The notes beneath the pieces were generated by a model. It saw nothing but the letters and a program-made list of their open reading frames with translations, did not search any database and was not told where the DNA came from. A program made the translations under genes and the position numbers. Below are positions 5,592 to 13,005 of a DNA stretch of 14,734 nt, one piece after another. Within the stretch, counting starts at the first letter, position 1; each line of letters starts with the position of its first letter. The DNA is from Actinomyces sp. (lineage in GTDB: Bacteria > Actinomycetota > Acidimicrobiia > Acidimicrobiales > Aldehydirespiratoraceae): NCBI GenBank assembly GCA_003697065.1, contig RFFY01000058.1, forward strand, positions 1-14,734, given 5' to 3'.

Positions 5592-6559
5592 AAGTAATTG
5601 AATTTGATTTCGATACCGTGTTCGATCCAGGTAACCACGTCATCGACAACGGCAGGCTTCGCAATCCAAACAGGCCTCGGCGTCACCGCCTTTGCCATGT
5701 TCATGATCGCTTCCTCGCTTAGGCGGTTGTCTTGAGCGTACACGCGCAGCTCGACCAAACCGAAGTCGTCACCCATAGCGCGCAGCCAGCGGTACGTTCC
5801 GTATGTGTTGCGAAAGACGCCATTCAGCTTGCGTATCGCCTCTTGTGCCGTAGGCGCATCATCGACGTACCACGCCTCGTTGCCCTCGACAAACCATGCG
5901 TTGCCGTCAACGTATTCGAAAGCCATGTCGCCACGATAGCCGACAAGGACGCCTCTGCCGTGCTTCTCTACGTAGTCGATATCGAGCACGCTGAGGCGAA
6001 AGCGCTCGACAAGCAGTGACATCGTCAAGCGCGTCGTTTCACGCAAGCGGTAGGACTGGATCGCCTGGTCGTACCGACAGAAGCGATCTGGATCGAATGG
6101 GACGAAGAACCCGCTGTACGACTGGCGCATCCACTCGTCTTCGGCACGGTACAACGTCGCCGGCTTGTATAATACATGACCGACGAGCGTGTGACGCTCT
6201 TTCGAAACGGGCTGTCCGATACGCAAGGCGCGCAATACGCTGACGGGAACGTTAAGAGGTGCCTCGCCACGATACAGCGTGCTGTCGAACTCGTAATACC
6301 TCGCCATCTTGAAAGCCGTAAGAAGCGAAACCGTCTCGCTCGCTTTCCAGCGACCTTCGCGAATCATGTCTACCGCATTTTCGACCTCGATTCTGTACCA
6401 CGTGGCGTCTCGCTTGTCGTAACCGATGGCGCTGACAGAAGCATTGTCGTTGGCGTAGAGGACGACAGCGTAGCGGTTATCGAACCACTCGACATGCGTG
6501 TCGCCGCCGTTGAACGGACGCCGCTGGTCGCCATCGACAAGTGCGTACTTCGTCATCAT
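5588..6559 (-). CDS. Large array paralog 2 (323 aa), unknown function
   Basis: Second of the five paralogs. Motif A YDKRDATWY at 47-55; motif B YYEFDSTLYRGEAP at 88-101, with VP at 104-105 and VLRALRIGQP (108-117); motif C GFFVPFDPDRF at 150-160 leading to RLTMSLLVERF (177-187); motif D TAQEAIRKLNGVFRN at 237-251; final strands WIEHGIEIKF (311-320). The start is taken at ATG 6559, which makes an ATGA overlap with the preceding stop. A longer open frame reaches to 7000, but its extra 147 residues are an Arg/Gln/His-rich shadow of the preceding gene. ATG 6556 directly follows and is an equal alternative. Function unknown. Confidence 0.9.
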   Translation of the reverse strand: MMTKYALVDGDQRRPFNGGDTHVEWFDNRYAVVLYANDNASVSAIGYDKRDATWYRIEVENAVDMIREGRWKASETVSLLTAFKMARYYEFDSTLYRGEAPLNVPVSVLRALRIGQPVSKERHTLVGHVLYKPATLYRAEDEWMRQSYSGFFVPFDPDRFCRYDQAIQSYRLRETTRLTMSLLVERFRLSVLDIDYVEKHGRGVLVGYRGDMAFEYVDGNAWFVEGNEAWYVDDAPTAQEAIRKLNGVFRNTYGTYRWLRAMGDDFGLVELRVYAQDNRLSEEAIMNMAKAVTPRPVWIAKPAVVDDVVTWIEHGIEIKFNYL

Positions 6560-7560
6560 GCTTCGATCTTTTTGTCGAAGAGGACGGCACCGCTGTCGAG
6601 ATCGATATGGACGCAAGCGTTCTTGTCGAGACGGTTGCCGCTGGCATTGAAGCGGTAGGGCGTCTTGATGCGTGTAGCGTAGCGCTTGATCGTTTCCAGA
6701 GCATCGACATGTCCGTGCGTCGAGCCGTACATCGTAAGGCGGCATGCGATGACGTGGATGCCTTGACGGTTGGCGAACGTGTCGAACCACGACATGCGGC
6801 GAGGCCACTCGTAGAACGGCCGCGACAGCTTGCGCAGCGCTTCGTTCATCGATACCGCAGTCGTTACCCATACGTTGCCGGCCTTGGCGAGCATCGCTAC
6901 CTGGCCGTGCGTCGCAAACGTGGTCTTGCCATCCGTTACGATGAAGCGGTCCTCGTCGGCGAACACCTTCGACAATACCGTATTCCGGTTGGGCGTCCAC
7001 GTGAAACCGTCGAGAAACATCGTAGCCGCCAGCACGTGCTCGTCGCTGAAACGATAGACGTCACCTTCGCTTGCGAGGTCGTGGAAGATGGCCGTCGGCA
7101 CGAACTCGACGCCGTCATGGGCGCTCTCATAGGGCAGCTCCCCGATGATGGCGACACGACGCATGCGCATAAGTGCGGGGGCGACGACGGTGCGAGGCCG
7201 TTTAGTGGCGAGGCGCTCACCGATCTCGAAGCGAGCAATAGCGTCCAGCGGCACGTCAGCAGGCGCTACGAGGCGGAAGGCCTGACCGATGGATACGTAG
7301 CAGCGCTGCGTAAGACGGGACGAGGGAACGGCCTTGAGGCGCTCCGTATCGACAGCCTCGGCTTCGATGAAGGCGAAGGCAACAGCCGGATCGCAGGCGT
7401 ACCACACGTCTTTCGTCTGGTCGTACACGTAAGCGTGAGGGACGAGGCACGCATCGTAGAAGATGACGATAACGTATCCCTCGATACGCGCCGAGTGGGC
7501 GTGGCCGTTGGAGAAGGGGCGCATCTTGCTGCCGCCCCGATAGATGAATGTGAGTCGCAT
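6556..7560 (-). CDS. Large array paralog 3 (334 aa), unknown function
   Basis: Third paralog. Motif A YDQTKDVWY at 46-54; motif B CYVSIGQAFRLVAP at 87-100, with VP at 103-104 and AIARFEIGERL at 107-117; the motif C region, near 150-186, is weaker (GVEFVPTAIFHDL); motif D SMNEALRKLSRPFYEW at 237-252; terminal strands VHIDLDSGAVLF at 317-328. The start is placed at ATG 7560, 7 bp after the preceding stop, in an A-rich leader. A frame extending to 7611 would add 17 residues inside the upstream gene and push motif A out of register with its relatives. Like the others it has no recognised catalytic site or export signal. Confidence 0.88.
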   Translation of the reverse strand: MRLTFIYRGGSKMRPFSNGHAHSARIEGYVIVIFYDACLVPHAYVYDQTKDVWYACDPAVAFAFIEAEAVDTERLKAVPSSRLTQRCYVSIGQAFRLVAPADVPLDAIARFEIGERLATKRPRTVVAPALMRMRRVAIIGELPYESAHDGVEFVPTAIFHDLASEGDVYRFSDEHVLAATMFLDGFTWTPNRNTVLSKVFADEDRFIVTDGKTTFATHGQVAMLAKAGNVWVTTAVSMNEALRKLSRPFYEWPRRMSWFDTFANRQGIHVIACRLTMYGSTHGHVDALETIKRYATRIKTPYRFNASGNRLDKNACVHIDLDSGAVLFDKKIEA

Positions 7561-7567
7561 ATGATGT

Positions 7568-8650
7568 TTAGTTTTTGATCTCGATGCCGAAAGCGTTAGC
7601 GTCCACGTCATACGTCAGGAAAGAATGCGGCTTGTCGCTGCTGAAGATCGTCCTGCGCATCGGCACCGCCTTGGCGATCTCTTCGAAGATCGGCATCGTC
7701 ACGTCGCCGTAGAGGCGCAGGCGGCGTACGTTCACCTCGACACGCTGCTCGTCGCGCTTCACCGTTTCCAGCCACTCGTACTGCAGGTACGAGGGCCAGT
7801 GGTTGCGGTGATTGAGCGCGTCCAGCGCTTCGACCAGGTTGCGTCCCGCTGCCACCCACACGTATTCGCCATCCTGTACGGCTACGGTACGTCCATCGAA
7901 GACGACCTTCCTGCCAGGAAGGTGGAAGGTCTCGATGGCGCCATTATCGAAGTCGTTGAGCGCCAGCGATTCATGCGTTGACGGAAGCAGGTTGCGCAAG
8001 AAGGTGCGTTCTACGAGGTCGGAAACCGTCAGGCGAGCACGCATCGTGGGCGGATACTGCAGATAACGATAGCCTGCGTTGAGGTCGGGACGCAACAGTT
8101 CCAGATACGGTGCCGCTGCGTAGAACCCTTGGTTGTCGCAGTCGAGCCATGGCGTGTCCGTCTTGACTTTGAAAGCGATGTCGCTGAACGTAGCCTCTTG
8201 CAGTCGAAAGACGGTACGCGATGGCACGAACAGCGATGACGACACGTTGTAGTTCGTCGCCGGCACCTCTTCGAGTACCGTCCATCCGAAGGCGCTGAGC
8301 GCACGTGCGTTCATCCAGTGCGGTGCCGTGATGCGATACAGCGACGTGTAGTTGCGTACAAAGCGAAGACGCAGGTCGTAGTCGGGGACGGGAACGAGAT
8401 CGCCTTTGACCATGGTGTCGCTACGCATAGCTTCGATGGCGTCGAGAGGCGAACACGTGTACCAGCGATCCTCTTCGCTGTCGTACACGAAGCCGTCGAC
8501 GTCGAGGCTGGGCCGCACGTTCAGTCCGATAACGAAAGGCGTGTAATGCTTCACGTAGCCAAAACGATGGACCGGGAAGTCGATGTCGTTCACGCGTACG
8601 AAGAACCGCAGCTCTTCGGGAAGCTGCGGAGAGTTGGGTAAAACCGCCAT
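7568..8650 (-). CDS. Large array paralog 4 (360 aa), unknown function
   Basis: Fourth paralog. Motif A YDSEEDRWY at 56-64; motif B FVRNYTSLYRITAP at 97-110, again with the final Pro 54 residues after the motif A Tyr; it lacks the VP that follows motif B in three or more relatives (HWMNARAL instead). Motif C GFYAAAPYLELLRPDL at 175-190 leads to RLTVSDLVERTF (206-217); motif D NLVEALDALNHRNHW at 271-285; terminal strands LTYDVDANAFGIEIKN at 345-360. The ATG at 8650 follows the preceding stop by 3 bp with A-rich sequence upstream (AAAAACATAACCTATG). The tail IEIKN is encoded by the A-rich leader of the next gene. Confidence 0.9.
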   Translation of the reverse strand: MAVLPNSPQLPEELRFFVRVNDIDFPVHRFGYVKHYTPFVIGLNVRPSLDVDGFVYDSEEDRWYTCSPLDAIEAMRSDTMVKGDLVPVPDYDLRLRFVRNYTSLYRITAPHWMNARALSAFGWTVLEEVPATNYNVSSSLFVPSRTVFRLQEATFSDIAFKVKTDTPWLDCDNQGFYAAAPYLELLRPDLNAGYRYLQYPPTMRARLTVSDLVERTFLRNLLPSTHESLALNDFDNGAIETFHLPGRKVVFDGRTVAVQDGEYVWVAAGRNLVEALDALNHRNHWPSYLQYEWLETVKRDEQRVEVNVRRLRLYGDVTMPIFEEIAKAVPMRRTIFSSDKPHSFLTYDVDANAFGIEIKN

Positions 8651-8653
8651 AGG

Positions 8654-9661
8654 TTATGTTTTTGATTTCGAGAGCGTTACCGTTATCGTATTATCGGGTC
8701 GCTCTACGATCACGTTGTCGCCGATGAAGCGCTGGCCGTCCCTTTCGTGCAGCATGGTCGGCCACGGCTCGATCATCAGCTTCGCCCACTCGATCATATC
8801 GTGCCAGTCGTAGTATCCGTCAGCGCGATACGGAAAAGCGTAATGGCGTCCCTCGTCGTCGAAGAAGTGTACGTTTTCGCTGCGGCGCCACGTTTTCGTC
8901 CTGGTGAGGCGCTTAATGGCCTCGTCCAGGAAGGTGTAGCGCACTTCGTAGATGGCGTGCCCGTTGTATGCGATGACGGTGTCACGCTTGACGATGATGA
9001 CGACGTTGCCGAGCTGGAAGACGAGACGCGTGTCGCTGGCGCGTACCACCTCGCCACTACGCAACGTAAACTGGTGCGTGCCGTCGTAGCGCACGTTGCT
9101 GCGTGCCAGCGCGAGCAGGTCGGGAAGCGTGACCGCCACCGTCGGCGCTGGCGGCACGGTACGATAGGCCTCGCCCGTCGTCGGGTCGCAGACGTACCAG
9201 CGCCCCTCGCTGTCCCAGAACGCTTGCACATCTGGAACAAAGGGTGACACTGCGTCAGGCGTGAAAAGCGTGGCATCGACTCTCTTGACGTCACCGATGA
9301 TGAGCGCCTCGGCAGGTACGTTGGCGGGGGCGGTGACGGCATAGAGCGTATCGCCATTGACGACGTAGCGTTCCTTCTGGCGGTACGTGATGCGGCGCAG
9401 CAGCGGACGGATAGCGCTTTCGGTGAGCAGGTCGAGGGCGAAGAGCGCATCGAAATCGGCGTTGTACCAGTGTCGCCCATCGTAGCCGGTGACGCCGACG
9501 CAGAGTCGCTCATCCAGCGTGACGCCAAGGGCAATGTCGCCAATGCGGATGGCGAGGCGTGAGGTCGTGTCGAAGCGGCCCGTCCACGCTGGCGTATCGA
9601 GAAACGGTATCGAGCACGCATGGCGGTGCTGGCGGCACCGCTGTCGTACTACGTCAATCAT
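8654..9661 (-). CDS. Large array paralog 5 (335 aa), unknown function
   Basis: Fifth and most diverged of the large paralogs. Motif A is two residues shorter, YDGRHWY at 60-66; motif B YVVNGDTLYAVTAP at 99-112 with VP at 115-116; motif C is reduced to GRWYVCDPTTGEAY (153-166) leading to VTLPDLLALA (177-186); motif D FLDEAIKRLTRTKTW at 244-258; terminal strands VIVERPDNTITVTL (317-330). The N-terminus differs from the others and has MIDVVRQRCRQHRHAC (1-16), basic and Cys-containing. The ATG at 9661 lies in an 8-bp overlap (ATGATTGA) with the preceding gene. Motif D residues 238-256 fit a beta strand plus helix, a unit like that of the small proteins upstream. Confidence 0.88.
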   Translation of the reverse strand: MIDVVRQRCRQHRHACSIPFLDTPAWTGRFDTTSRLAIRIGDIALGVTLDERLCVGVTGYDGRHWYNADFDALFALDLLTESAIRPLLRRITYRQKERYVVNGDTLYAVTAPANVPAEALIIGDVKRVDATLFTPDAVSPFVPDVQAFWDSEGRWYVCDPTTGEAYRTVPPAPTVAVTLPDLLALARSNVRYDGTHQFTLRSGEVVRASDTRLVFQLGNVVIIVKRDTVIAYNGHAIYEVRYTFLDEAIKRLTRTKTWRRSENVHFFDDEGRHYAFPYRADGYYDWHDMIEWAKLMIEPWPTMLHERDGQRFIGDNVIVERPDNTITVTLSKSKT

Positions 9662-10172
9662 CGATGCCGGCTAGTTCGCGCACGTGGGCGTCACTCATCG
9701 GCTCGAAGTAGGCGATACGCTTGATGGCGCGCTCGCAGGAGAAGAACGTCTTCGTCTCGCCATGCAGCCGCACCATCGTGCCGTGGTGGTCGTAGTAGGG
9801 CGTCACACGGTAGTAGCCGTCCTGCGTCGTGGTGACGTACACGTAGATGCCGTTGCCGCAGCGGTACGCTACGACCAGCTCGCCAGCGAGATCGTCAGGA
9901 CGCATAAGCTCGCTGTCGAGGGCGTAGATGCGGGCCACCGTATCGTAGTAGTTGGCGCTTTCGAAATCGTAGTCGTCCACCTTGACGAGGCCGTCGCTGT
10001 CGAGGCGCCAGAAGCGAACGCGAAAGCGCATCGTCGAATTGGTAAGCGGATGGCGGATCGAGTCGACGACAGCGAAAAGGTTGCGGCCAACCGTGTAGGT
10101 GGCCGTCACCTCATCGTGGCCGATGACGTGGTCGAGGGCGGCGAGCAGCGTAACGTGGTTGGCGTTAAACAT
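9654..10172 (-). CDS. Small array protein, 172 aa, two beta-beta-alpha units
   Basis: Not recognised. 172 aa that appears to contain two similar halves. The first is RFRVRFWRLDSDG (49-61) followed by a helix around YYDTVARIYALDSEL (75-89). The second is VAYRCGNGIYVYVTTTQDGY (101-120), YYRVTPYYDHHGTMVRLHGE (120-139) and a helix FSCERAIKRIAYF (144-156). The second half resembles the C-terminal unit of the next two proteins upstream. Compact strand-strand-helix domains of this sort occur in many small unrelated families, so no name follows. The start at ATG 10172 gives an 8-bp overlap (ATGTTTAA) with the preceding gene; the longer open frame to 10235 adds a basic shadow sequence. Confidence 0.85.
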   Translation of the reverse strand: MFNANHVTLLAALDHVIGHDEVTATYTVGRNLFAVVDSIRHPLTNSTMRFRVRFWRLDSDGLVKVDDYDFESANYYDTVARIYALDSELMRPDDLAGELVVAYRCGNGIYVYVTTTQDGYYRVTPYYDHHGTMVRLHGETKTFFSCERAIKRIAYFEPMSDAHVRELAGIDD

Positions 10173-10716
10173 GGGGTACGAATTTGAAGGCTTCGTCCAC
10201 GTAGGCCGACACCTGCTCGGCGCTGCGCAGGCCACGCATGCCGGTATCTACCTTCGTCGCGCTGTCGAAAACGTTGGCGTAGTAGAGGCGGCGTACGTTG
10301 TCGTAAGCGAGCAGGAGCAGGCGGTTGGCGTCGAGCTCGAAGAAAACGCAGTCGTCCTTGGCGTGGAAGGGGATGTCGAGGTAGTCGGTAAACGTCTTGC
10401 GGAAGGTGCGGATGTCACGGCGGCCGTGCTGCTTGAGTGCATGGCGAAGGGCCTCGTCACACGCTTGGGCCGAAGCGAAGAGGCCGCTCAGCTCGCTGCG
10501 GTACGCCATGCCACCCGTGGCCACGTCGAAGTCGAAGACGCTGAGGCCGTAGTGCGTCACGCGGTCGACAAACAGCTTGCCGCCGACGTATGCCTCCTCG
10601 TTGACGCTGACCTCGATCATCATGTCGTTAGCGTAGATCGTGGTGCGCAGGGCCGCAGGGGCCTTCGGATGGCGGTGACGGGTACGAATGGTTTCGGTAA
10701 TAGCTACGTAATTCAT
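10165..10716 (-). CDS. Small array protein, 183 aa, paralog of its upstream neighbour
   Basis: A 183-aa protein clearly related to the 179-aa protein encoded just upstream. GMAYRSELSGLFASAQACDE (69-88) aligns with SMRWRNDLSGTFTSLDDLRE (59-78) there, and DANRLLLLAYDNVRRLYYAN (129-148) with DRHRILALAAHRHETRYTVT (119-138), always at an offset of ten residues and without a gap. The second block is followed by a helix SAEQVSAYVDEAFKF (165-179). No catalytic motif, signal or membrane segment. The start at ATG 10716 makes an ATGA overlap with the upstream stop; an open frame reaching 10923 is not used because the extra part is a His/Arg-rich shadow. Function unknown. Confidence 0.88.
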   Translation of the reverse strand: MNYVAITETIRTRHRHPKAPAALRTTIYANDMMIEVSVNEEAYVGGKLFVDRVTHYGLSVFDFDVATGGMAYRSELSGLFASAQACDEALRHALKQHGRRDIRTFRKTFTDYLDIPFHAKDDCVFFELDANRLLLLAYDNVRRLYYANVFDSATKVDTGMRGLRSAEQVSAYVDEAFKFVPHV

Positions 10717-11252
10717 GGTTGTGGTTTTGTGTTCGGCCTCGTGAACGTGTCGAAGTAGCGCAAGGCGCATTCGATGGCGTCGTCGTAGCTGGCATGCTCG
10801 CTGGTGCGCTCTACGTCCTTCGTCATCGTGTTGATGACCGTCACCGTGTAGCGCGTCTCGTGGCGGTGAGCGGCGAGGGCGAGGATGCGATGGCGGTCGA
10901 CACGCATGTACGCCACCTCGCACTGTCCTTGGTACGGCAAGGGCGCTACGTCGAGGTAGCGGTAACGCAGGTCTTCGAGGTCGTAGAGCGGGCGCGCCTC
11001 ATCGAGAAGTCGTACCGCCTCCCTGAGGTCGTCAAGCGAGGTGAACGTTCCAGACAGGTCGTTACGCCATCGCATGCTGCCACGACGCTCTTCGACTGCC
11101 GTGATGCGAAACAGGCGGGCCTCGCTATCGACGTCGTGGTGATCGCACAACAGCTCGTAGGTGATGCCGTTTCCGTTACGATACAGGCCGATGACGTGGG
11201 GCGTTGCGTCGGTGCGATAGCGCTTGCGTAACAGAAGGGTCATGTCACGCAT
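10713..11252 (-). CDS. Small array protein, 179 aa, paralog of its downstream neighbour
   Basis: The partner of the pair described for the gene just downstream. The conserved blocks are SMRWRNDLSGTFTSLDDLRE (59-78) and DRHRILALAAHRHETRYTVT (119-138), the latter continuing into VINTMTKDVE and a helix SYDDAIECALRYFDTF (155-170). The tail NTKPQP (174-179) is encoded by the A-rich leader of the next gene (ACACAAAACCACAACC before its ATG), so its sequence may reflect translation signals rather than protein function. Start at ATG 11252 in an 8-bp overlap (ATGCGTGA); ATG 11243, three codons in, is an alternative. Function unknown. Confidence 0.87.
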   Translation of the reverse strand: MRDMTLLLRKRYRTDATPHVIGLYRNGNGITYELLCDHHDVDSEARLFRITAVEERRGSMRWRNDLSGTFTSLDDLREAVRLLDEARPLYDLEDLRYRYLDVAPLPYQGQCEVAYMRVDRHRILALAAHRHETRYTVTVINTMTKDVERTSEHASYDDAIECALRYFDTFTRPNTKPQP

Positions 11253-11775
11253 CGTCTGCCACGCTTTGACGCATCGCCTGGCGCAGCTGGTCGTAGTAGC
11301 GCTGCGCCTTCGCTTCTACGTCGTAGCTATCACCTTGGTCGAAGAGCTTGGTCTGCTGTGCGTTACCGAGGTTATTCGTGTACGCATTCGTGAACAGCAC
11401 TTCGACAAGCGCTACGTGCTGACGACGTCCCGCCTTGCGATACCAGCCGCGCCACCGCACCAAAAGCGTGTTCGCGATACGCTGCGCTTCGACTACGGTA
11501 GCGTCCAGCTCTTCGTCGAAGCCGTTGCCGTACTTGTCGGCATGGCGAAGCAGATACTCGCGCTCGCCACGCAGCACCTCGTCACGGCTCATCGCTGCGA
11601 TCTCTTCGTCACTCACGCCACGCAGGTCGTCACGCACCACGACGAAGTCCTCGTCCCAGACGATGCGCTTGCCGTCGACGAGGTGGTCGATGACGAGGCC
11701 GTTAGCGAGGACGGTACGCTGGGCGCGCTGGTCGTAGAACGGATAGCGGACGATGTAGGTGGTTGGCTTACGCAT
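11245..11775 (-). CDS. Small array protein, 176 aa
   Basis: Not recognised. 176 aa. An N-terminal part with strands (TTYIVRYPFYD at 5-15, KRIVWDEDFVVVRDD at 36-50) is followed by a long charged helical region at 55-105 (DEEIAAMSRDEVLRGEREYL and onward). The last part, HVALVEVLFTNAYTNN (120-135) and the helix YDVEAKAQRYYDQLRQAM (151-168), is again strands followed by a helix, as in the other small array proteins. It has a higher helix content than its neighbours. The ATG at 11775 sits in an 8-bp overlap (ATGCGTAA) with the upstream gene, and its stop overlaps the next start by 8 bp. Confidence 0.86.
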   Translation of the reverse strand: MRKPTTYIVRYPFYDQRAQRTVLANGLVIDHLVDGKRIVWDEDFVVVRDDLRGVSDEEIAAMSRDEVLRGEREYLLRHADKYGNGFDEELDATVVEAQRIANTLLVRWRGWYRKAGRRQHVALVEVLFTNAYTNNLGNAQQTKLFDQGDSYDVEAKAQRYYDQLRQAMRQSVADDA

Positions 11776-12532
11776 TGCGCTTCAGGTGGGCTTCGATGGC
11801 GTATCCGTACTTCTGCAAGATCGTTTGCAGCGCCAGTTCGTAGTCTTCGCTTTCCGTTGTCGTGTAGTCGCCATCGCCGAAAGAAAGCCAGAACGTATGC
11901 TTGCCGTCGTATTGCGGCCCTTCGAACAAGCGGATTTTGTCGAACGTGTGGATCGCCCACGTCATCCGGCGTCCGTTGACGTACCACGATGCTGACGTCA
12001 GGGCGCAGTACGGCACACGGATGCCGCTACGGTACTCACGCTCCACGTTGCCGCCACGATGCGCCAGCGCCAGGAAGTACGCTTCGGCCATGGCGTAGGC
12101 GGCAGGCTCGCAGTCGTAACCAAACTCGGTGTACTGCTTGGCGTTGTTCGTAAGGTCGCATACGATGACGTTGTAGTAGCCGTCGCCTTCGAGCGCGATG
12201 CTGCGCATGTTGTTGTCGATCACGAGCATCAGCACGTCGTCGTAACTGTGATTCGCAACGAGGGCGTGACGCTCCAAATAGGCCATCGTTTGCACGCAAA
12301 GCGTGTCTTTCGCCAGTCGACACATGAGACGTACGTAGCGCTTGGCCAGAGCGCGCGTGCGGAACGTGCGACGCAGGTCGTAGCGCCGTACCACGTAGTC
12401 GGTTAGCGTCACCATGTCGTACAGCTCTACGGTGTATCGGTCTTCGCCACGGTAATTTTTCGTTCTTACGATTTCGAATGCGAAGTGGCCCTCGCGGTGC
12501 GAGGCCAGGAATTGATTTCGGTTTAGCAGCAT
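11768..12532 (-). CDS. Small array protein, 254 aa, paralog of the 264-aa protein
   Basis: A 254-aa protein related to the 264-aa protein two genes upstream. RYDLRRTF (50-57) and LAKRYVRLMCRLAKD (62-76) match RYDLSRYF (51-58) and LAKQYESMVLRMTKD (63-77) there at a constant offset of one residue, continuing to TMAYLERHAL versus TLAFLREATF. After this come YNVIVCDLTNN (120-130) with a helix AAYAMAEAYFLALA (144-157), and a last strand-helix unit HTFWLSFGDGDYTTT (212-226) and YELALQTILQKYG (231-243). So three units of strands plus helix can be seen. Start at ATG 12532, 11 bp after the upstream stop with an A-rich leader; a longer frame to 12622 adds a basic shadow. Function unknown. Confidence 0.87.
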   Translation of the reverse strand: MLLNRNQFLASHREGHFAFEIVRTKNYRGEDRYTVELYDMVTLTDYVVRRYDLRRTFRTRALAKRYVRLMCRLAKDTLCVQTMAYLERHALVANHSYDDVLMLVIDNNMRSIALEGDGYYNVIVCDLTNNAKQYTEFGYDCEPAAYAMAEAYFLALAHRGGNVEREYRSGIRVPYCALTSASWYVNGRRMTWAIHTFDKIRLFEGPQYDGKHTFWLSFGDGDYTTTESEDYELALQTILQKYGYAIEAHLKRNA

Positions 12533-12543
12533 GAGTTGATGGT

Positions 12544-13005
12544 TTAGAAGTCGGGATCGTTGGCGGTGGCGGCCAGCAGCGCTGCGTTTTCGGCTTCGTC
12601 CTTGTCGGCGCTGCGATGCCACGTCACGATGCGCTGTACGATGTCGCCGTCCCTGCGCTGGCGCACTACGACGAACACGTAGCGCTCTTTGCGGTCCAGC
12701 CCTGGCGCCTCACGCACGATGCGTACCGTCACGTCGCCATAGCGTTCTTCGTCCACGATGCAGGCGTAAAGGCTCACGAGCGGCACGCCATACGCTTTCG
12801 GATGCGCCTTGCGTGTCTTTGCGAAGTCGAGATGGGCGGCCACGTCGTCCTCGTCCATGCTGTCGAGGCGATAGCGCAAGCCGTAGTCAGCGCAGCCGGA
12901 CAGGTGGTCGAGCCGCGTGGCGCCGCAGTACACGTCAAACGAATGCTCGTTGCCGTAACGGTCGATCGTGTACGTCAGCCCCGCCTTGGTGTGTTCACGC
13001 TTCAT
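12544..13005 (-). CDS. Small array protein, 153 aa
   Basis: Not recognised. 153 aa, the smallest of the array proteins apart from the two membrane proteins. It has a basic N-terminus (MKREHTKAG), a strand-rich first half, and a clear last unit: DVTVRIVREA (91-100), RYVFVVVRQRRDGD (108-121), IVQRIVTWHR (122-131) and the helix ADKDEAENAALLAATA (133-148). This three-strand-plus-helix ending parallels the C-termini of the neighbouring small proteins. The start at ATG 13005 overlaps the preceding gene by 11 bp; an open frame reaching 13071 adds only a Ser/Arg-rich shadow. It lies between the two related 254- and 264-aa proteins. Confidence 0.83.
   Translation of the reverse strand: MKREHTKAGLTYTIDRYGNEHSFDVYCGATRLDHLSGCADYGLRYRLDSMDEDDVAAHLDFAKTRKAHPKAYGVPLVSLYACIVDEERYGDVTVRIVREAPGLDRKERYVFVVVRQRRDGDIVQRIVTWHRSADKDEAENAALLAATANDPDF

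Noticed and set aside
6561..6580. Hairpin CTTCGA-8 nt-TCGAAG at the end of the third large paralog as a terminator
   Set aside because: The stem is only 6 bp and lies within coding sequence with no T tract after it on the minus strand; the next gene overlaps the stop, so termination here makes no sense.
6560..7000. N-terminal extension of the 323-aa paralog to 470 aa
   Set aside because: The extra 147 residues are Arg/Gln/His-rich and fall inside the preceding gene. The ATG at 6559 in an ATGA overlap brings motif A into register with the other members.
6541..7578. 345-aa open frame on the plus strand
   Set aside because: Antisense to the third large paralog, with the same shadow composition; the minus-strand frame carries motifs shared with four other genes.
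10717..10923. N-terminal extension of the 183-aa protein to 252 aa
   Set aside because: The extension is a His/Arg-rich shadow of the upstream gene; ATG 10716 overlaps the upstream stop and gives the constant ten-residue offset to its paralog.
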